A DNA stretch of 9,233 nt from Rhodoferax sp. UBA4127 (GTDB lineage Bacteria > Pseudomonadota > Gammaproteobacteria > Burkholderiales > Burkholderiaceae_C), in NCBI GenBank assembly GCA_002381045.1, contig DFWT01000038.1, positions 1-9,233 on the forward strand, written 5' to 3'. This document shows positions 5,678 through 9,233 of this stretch, piece after piece. How positions within the stretch are numbered: position 1 is the stretch's first letter; each line of letters opens with the position of its first letter. The notes below the pieces were generated by a model that did no database searches, was not told the DNA's origin, and saw nothing but the letters and a program-made list of their open reading frames with translations. The position numbers and the translations under genes were made by a program.

Positions 5678-8600
5678 ATGGCGAAATTTTTCATCGACCG
5701 CCCGATTTTTGCGTGGGTGATCGCGCTTTTCATCATGGTGATGGGCGCAGTGTCCATCACCCAGTTGCCGATTGCGCAGTACCCGCCGGTGGCACCACCG
5801 TCCATCGTGATCTCAGCCACTTACCCGGGTGCCTCAGCCCAAACGCTGGAAGACAGCGTGCTTTCCATCGTCGAACAAGAGATGAATGGCTCTCCCGGCT
5901 TGATCTACATGGAATCGGTGGCGCAAGCCAACGGCACCGGCTCCATCACCTTGAGCTTTCAACCCGGTACCAATCCGGAACTGGCCCAGGTGGATGTGCA
6001 AAACCGACTCAGCCGAGCCAGCCCGAGGCTGCCCTCGGCGGTGACGCAACAGGGCGTTCGGGTGGACAAGGCACGCAGCAACTTCCTGCTGTTTGCCATC
6101 CTCTCAAGTGACGACCCCAAGCTCACGCCTGTGGCTTTAGGCGACTACGCCTCGCGCTCGATCGTGCCTGAAATTCAGCGTCTACCAGGTGTGGGGCAGG
6201 TACAGCTGTTTGGCACCGAGCGGGCCATGCGCATCTGGATCGACCCGGCCAAGTTGCAGGGCTACAACCTGTCAGCCAGTGAGGTGACCAATGCCATCCG
6301 CGCACAGAATGCCCAGGTGTCTGCCGGCGAAATTGGCAGCCTGCCCAACGTGGCCGGTCAGGGTATTTCTGCCACTGTGGTGGTGAATGGACAACTCAGT
6401 AGCGTGGCCGAATTTGGCAACGTGGTGCTGCGCGCCAATACCGATGGCTCCAGCGTGCGCCTCAAAGATGTGGCCCGCGTTGAACTCGATGCCCAAACCT
6501 ACGCCACATCGGCTCGTTTGAATGGCAAACCGGCCACTGGTATTGGTGTCCAGTTGTCACCCAGCGGCAATGCACTTGCGACAGCCAAGGCGGTGCGCGC
6601 GCGCATGTCCGAGCTGGAAAAGTTCTTCCCCAAGGGCATGACCTGGGCCATTCCGTATGACAGCTCGCGCTTCATCGAGACATCGCTGCGCCAAGTGGCC
6701 GAGACCCTGGTCGAAGCCATCGTGCTGGTGTTTTTGGTGATGTTCCTGTTCTTGCAAGACTGGCGCTACACCCTGATCCCGACCCTGGTGGTACCGGTGG
6801 CCCTATTGGGCACCTTTGCCACACTGCTGGCATTGGGCTTTTCGATCAATGTGCTGACCATGTTTGCCATGGTGCTGGTGATCGGCATTGTGGTCGACGA
6901 TGCCATTGTGGTGGTGGAAAACGTTGAACGCATCATGAGCGAAGAAGGCTTGGCGCCAGTGGAAGCCACACGCAAAGCTATGGGTCAGATCTCGGGCGCG
7001 ATTGTGGGTGTGACCGTGGTGCTGATTTCGGTGTTTGTGCCGCTGGCTTTTTTCAGCGGCTCCATTGGCAACATCTACCGCCAATTTGCCGCGGTGATGG
7101 GGGTGGCGATCGCTTTCTCGGCGTTTCTTGCGCTCTCACTCACGCCCGCTCTATGCGCCACCTTGCTTAAGCCAGTGGACGCTGGCCACCACCATGCCAA
7201 AACGGGTTTTTTTGGCTGGTTCAACCGCGGCTTTTCAAAGACCGCCAAGGCCTACGAAGGCGGTGTGGCCAAGCTTCTGCCGCGTGCGGCGCGCTACCTG
7301 GTGATTTACCTGGCCATCGTGGCCGGTGCAGCCTGGATGTACCAGCGCCTGCCGACCTCGTTCTTGCCCAACGAAGATCAGGGCACGATGCTGGTCAACG
7401 TGCAACTGCCCCCCGGCGCCACCCGCGAACGCACCCTGGCGGTCATGCAGCAAGTGGAAGGCTTTATGCTGAAGCAGCCCGAGGTGCAAGGCATGGTCGG
7501 CGTACTTGGGTTCAGCTTCTCCGGTCAGGGGCAAAACGCCGCGCTGGCCTTTGTGACCCTGAAAGACTGGTCCGAGCGGCCTGGGCCGGGCAGTTCTGCC
7601 CAGGCACTGGCGGGGCGTGCATTTGGCGCACTGTCTGGCATTCGTGACGCTTTCATCTTCCCCTTGAGCCCGCCACCCATACCCGAACTGGGTGCATCCA
7701 GCGGCTTCAGTTTTCGCTTGCAAGACCGGGCTGGCATGGGCCATGATGCGCTGTTGAACGCGCGTAACCAATTGCTGGGCATGGCTGGGAAAAGCCCAGT
7801 GCTGACTCAGGTGCGCCCGGACGGTCTGGAAGACGCGCCACAACTGCAGCTTGACATTGACCGCGACAAAGCGGCGGCACTTGGGGTGAGTTTTGATGCC
7901 ATCAACGCCACCATCTCAACCGCGCTTGGCTCCGCCTATGCCAACGACTTCCCCAACGCCGGGCGACTGCAGCGGGTGGTGGTGCAAGCCGATGCGCCGG
8001 CCCGCATGCAGCCAGATGATTTGCTGAAGCTTTTTGTCGCCAACAACAAGGGGCAAATGGTGCCCTTGAGTTCCTTCGCCAATACACGCTGGGTGACTGG
8101 TGCGATGCAAACCGTGCGCTACAACGGCTACCCATCCATGCGCATTGGTGGCAGTGCCGCCTCTGGCTACAGCACCGGCGCGGCGCTGGCCGAAATGGAA
8201 AAACTGGCCAGCCAGTTGCCCGCCGGTTTTGGCTTTGAATGGACCGGCACCTCTCGCGAAGAAAAACTGGCCGGCTCGCAGGCCATCATCCTTTACGGCT
8301 TTGCCATTTTGTCGGTGTTTTTGTGCCTGGCCGCCTTGTATGAGAGCTGGACCATTCCACTGGCTGTCATTCTGGTGGTGCCGCTGGGTGTGCTGGGCGT
8401 GATTGTGGCCACGCTACTGCGCGCCTACGCCAACGACGTGTACTTCCAGGTCGGTTTGATCACCATCATTGGTTTGTCGGCGAAGAACGCGATTTTGATT
8501 ATTGAGTTTGCCAAGGACCTGCAGGCGCAGGGCAAGGGCGTGATCGAGGCGGCACTGGCTGCCGCCCACCTGCGGTTTCGGCCGATCGTCATGACCTCGA

Positions 8601-8833
8601 TGGCGTTCACGCTCGGCGTGCTGCCGCTGGCCATTTCCACGGGTGCCGGCTCGGCCAGCCAGCGTGCCATCGGCACCGGCGTGATCGGCGGCATCCTGAG
8701 CGGCACCGCGCTGGCGGTGTTGTTCGTGCCGATCTTCTTCGTGGTGGTGCGCGGCCTGTTCAAGGACAGCCCGCGACAGCAGCAGGTGCACGCCGAGCAG
8801 GCCGCGCACATGGGGGTGCATTCCGATGACTAA
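5678..8833 (+). CDS. RND multidrug efflux inner-membrane pump (AcrB/MexB family, HAE1)
   Basis: This pump exchanges protons for hydrophobic or amphipathic drugs and passes them through the adaptor to the outer-membrane channel. Its 1051 aa match the AcrB length (1049). It begins FFIDRPIFAWVIA with TM1, followed by a large periplasmic porter loop to about residue 337, TM2-TM6, a second TM group starting near 538, a second periplasmic loop and TM8-TM12 from about 867. Proton-relay residues are present: Asp407 and Asp408 in GIVVDDAIVVVENVER, Lys936 in LSAKNAIL, and Arg966 in LRFRPIVMTS, equivalent to AcrB D407, D408, K940 and R971. HAE1 markers such as GFSFSGQGQNAA and PPPIPELG are intact, so it should be active. 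AAGGAG lies 8 nt before ATG 5678 and overlaps the adaptor stop. From about base 8513 (residue 946) codon use becomes far more GC-rich than in the rest of the gene, although the protein stays in frame and family-typical. Substrates cannot be told from sequence. Confidence 0.97.
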   Translation: MAKFFIDRPIFAWVIALFIMVMGAVSITQLPIAQYPPVAPPSIVISATYPGASAQTLEDSVLSIVEQEMNGSPGLIYMESVAQANGTGSITLSFQPGTNPELAQVDVQNRLSRASPRLPSAVTQQGVRVDKARSNFLLFAILSSDDPKLTPVALGDYASRSIVPEIQRLPGVGQVQLFGTERAMRIWIDPAKLQGYNLSASEVTNAIRAQNAQVSAGEIGSLPNVAGQGISATVVVNGQLSSVAEFGNVVLRANTDGSSVRLKDVARVELDAQTYATSARLNGKPATGIGVQLSPSGNALATAKAVRARMSELEKFFPKGMTWAIPYDSSRFIETSLRQVAETLVEAIVLVFLVMFLFLQDWRYTLIPTLVVPVALLGTFATLLALGFSINVLTMFAMVLVIGIVVDDAIVVVENVERIMSEEGLAPVEATRKAMGQISGAIVGVTVVLISVFVPLAFFSGSIGNIYRQFAAVMGVAIAFSAFLALSLTPALCATLLKPVDAGHHHAKTGFFGWFNRGFSKTAKAYEGGVAKLLPRAARYLVIYLAIVAGAAWMYQRLPTSFLPNEDQGTMLVNVQLPPGATRERTLAVMQQVEGFMLKQPEVQGMVGVLGFSFSGQGQNAALAFVTLKDWSERPGPGSSAQALAGRAFGALSGIRDAFIFPLSPPPIPELGASSGFSFRLQDRAGMGHDALLNARNQLLGMAGKSPVLTQVRPDGLEDAPQLQLDIDRDKAAALGVSFDAINATISTALGSAYANDFPNAGRLQRVVVQADAPARMQPDDLLKLFVANNKGQMVPLSSFANTRWVTGAMQTVRYNGYPSMRIGGSAASGYSTGAALAEMEKLASQLPAGFGFEWTGTSREEKLAGSQAIILYGFAILSVFLCLAALYESWTIPLAVILVVPLGVLGVIVATLLRAYANDVYFQVGLITIIGLSAKNAILIIEFAKDLQAQGKGVIEAALAAAHLRFRPIVMTSMAFTLGVLPLAISTGAGSASQRAIGTGVIGGILSGTALAVLFVPIFFVVVRGLFKDSPRQQQVHAEQAAHMGVHSDD

Positions 8834-9233
8834 GCCCGCAACACCACGCCAAGCGCGTTCCCCCTTCGCACGCACCCTGCCGGCGCTGGCCGTGGCAGCC
8901 GTGATGGCCGGCTGCTCGCTGACTCCCACCTACGAGCGCCCCGCCGCGCCCGTGGCTGCCGACTGGCCGGCGCCGGCACCCGCCGCCCCTGCTTCCGCCA
9001 CGCGGTCGGCCAGCGAACTGCCCTGGGCCGATTTCGTGGGCGATGCCTCCCTGCGCGAGCTGATCCGGCTCGCGCTGGTGAACAACCGCGACCTTCGCGT
9101 GGCGGTGCTCAACATCGAGCAGGCCCGAGCCACCTGGCAGATCCGGCGTGCCGACCAGTTCCCCACGGTGAACCTGGGCGCCACCGGCGCCGTGCAACCC
9201 AAGACCGATGGCAGCGGTACCAACAGCGCCTAC
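8513..9233 (+). other. Region of raised GC and third-position GC spanning the pump 3' end and channel gene
   Basis: By hand count, the 60-base rows from 8281 to 8520 have 52, 62, 58 and 45% GC. Every full row from 8521 onward lies between 65 and 85%, averaging near 71%. In the pump gene about 75% of codons from about 8281 to 8512 end in G or C, against about 92% from 8513 to the stop. TTG for Leu appears seven times in the first stretch and once in the second. The change is abrupt and continues to the window end. Confidence 0.6.
8826..9233 (+). CDS. RND efflux outer-membrane channel lipoprotein (OprM/NodT family), N-terminal part, cut by window edge
   Basis: This would be the TolC-like exit duct of the tripartite pump. 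The first 136 codons are present, starting MTKPATPRQARSPF and running off the right edge; family members are usually about 460-500 aa. A lipoprotein signal ends in VMAGC with the acylated Cys at residue 30. The mature N-terminus SLTPTYERPAAPVAADWP is typical of NodT-type channels, and LPWADFVGDASLRELIRLAL followed by NNRDLRVAVLNIEQARA is the start of the first outer-membrane-efflux helical repeat. The ATG overlaps the pump stop by 8 bp, implying translational coupling; a G run at 8812-8816 is the only ribosome-binding candidate. The whole visible part lies in the GC-rich block, with long Ala/Pro stretches. Whether the full gene is intact cannot be seen. Confidence 0.93.
   Translation, partial: MTKPATPRQARSPFARTLPALAVAAVMAGCSLTPTYERPAAPVAADWPAPAPAAPASATRSASELPWADFVGDASLRELIRLALVNNRDLRVAVLNIEQARATWQIRRADQFPTVNLGATGAVQPKTDGSGTNSAY

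Noticed and set aside
7235..7843. Minus-strand open frame of 202 codons opposite the pump gene
   Set aside because: Antisense shadow of an intact AcrB-type pump; no start signal or motif.
1..9233. Search for mobile elements, CRISPR arrays, tRNA or rRNA genes and defence or toxin-antitoxin genes
   Set aside because: No transposase, spaced direct repeats, cloverleaf or rRNA-like sequence was recognised; nearly all sequence is accounted for by six genes of known families.

Overview
The window looks like chromosomal DNA from a betaproteobacterium, most likely Burkholderiales close to the Comamonadaceae (Rhodoferax-like). This rests on overall protein similarity recalled from family knowledge, roughly 60% GC, a large periplasmic substrate-binding protein without its transporter partners, and a NodT-type outer-membrane lipoprotein ending the RND operon. 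No search was run, so the genus is inference.

Left half, all on the minus strand (read right to left): tsaD (tRNA t6A synthesis, 4237-3164), a branched-chain amino-acid-type ABC substrate-binding protein (3134-1863), rpsO (ribosomal protein S15, 1641-1375) and the first 387 codons of pnp (PNPase), which runs off the left edge. rpsO has its own promoter with a perfect TATAAT, a structured leader, and a rho-independent terminator between it and pnp. The rpsO-pnp spacer carries a long imperfect hairpin, placed like the RNase III-processed pnp leader hairpin of E. coli. It also holds two short hairpins that cannot form together, just upstream of the pnp ribosome-binding site.

Right half, on the plus strand: a tripartite RND multidrug efflux operon. 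It encodes a periplasmic adaptor lipoprotein (AcrA/MexA family), an inner-membrane proton-driven pump (AcrB/MexB, HAE1 family, 1051 aa) and the first 136 codons of an outer-membrane channel lipoprotein (OprM/NodT family). The pump and channel genes overlap by 8 bp. No regulator gene lies beside the operon, but the 126-bp divergent spacer between tsaD and the adaptor holds a perfect 13-bp dyad that could be a repressor operator.

No mobile element, CRISPR array, tRNA or rRNA is visible, and gene content is ordinary. The main anomaly is an abrupt rise in GC and third-position GC near base 8513, inside the last tenth of the pump gene, which continues through the channel gene to the end of the window. 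It suggests a recombination (mosaic) junction or an assembly join. The other points worth checking are RNA structures and dyads around rpsO, pnp and the divergent promoter region.
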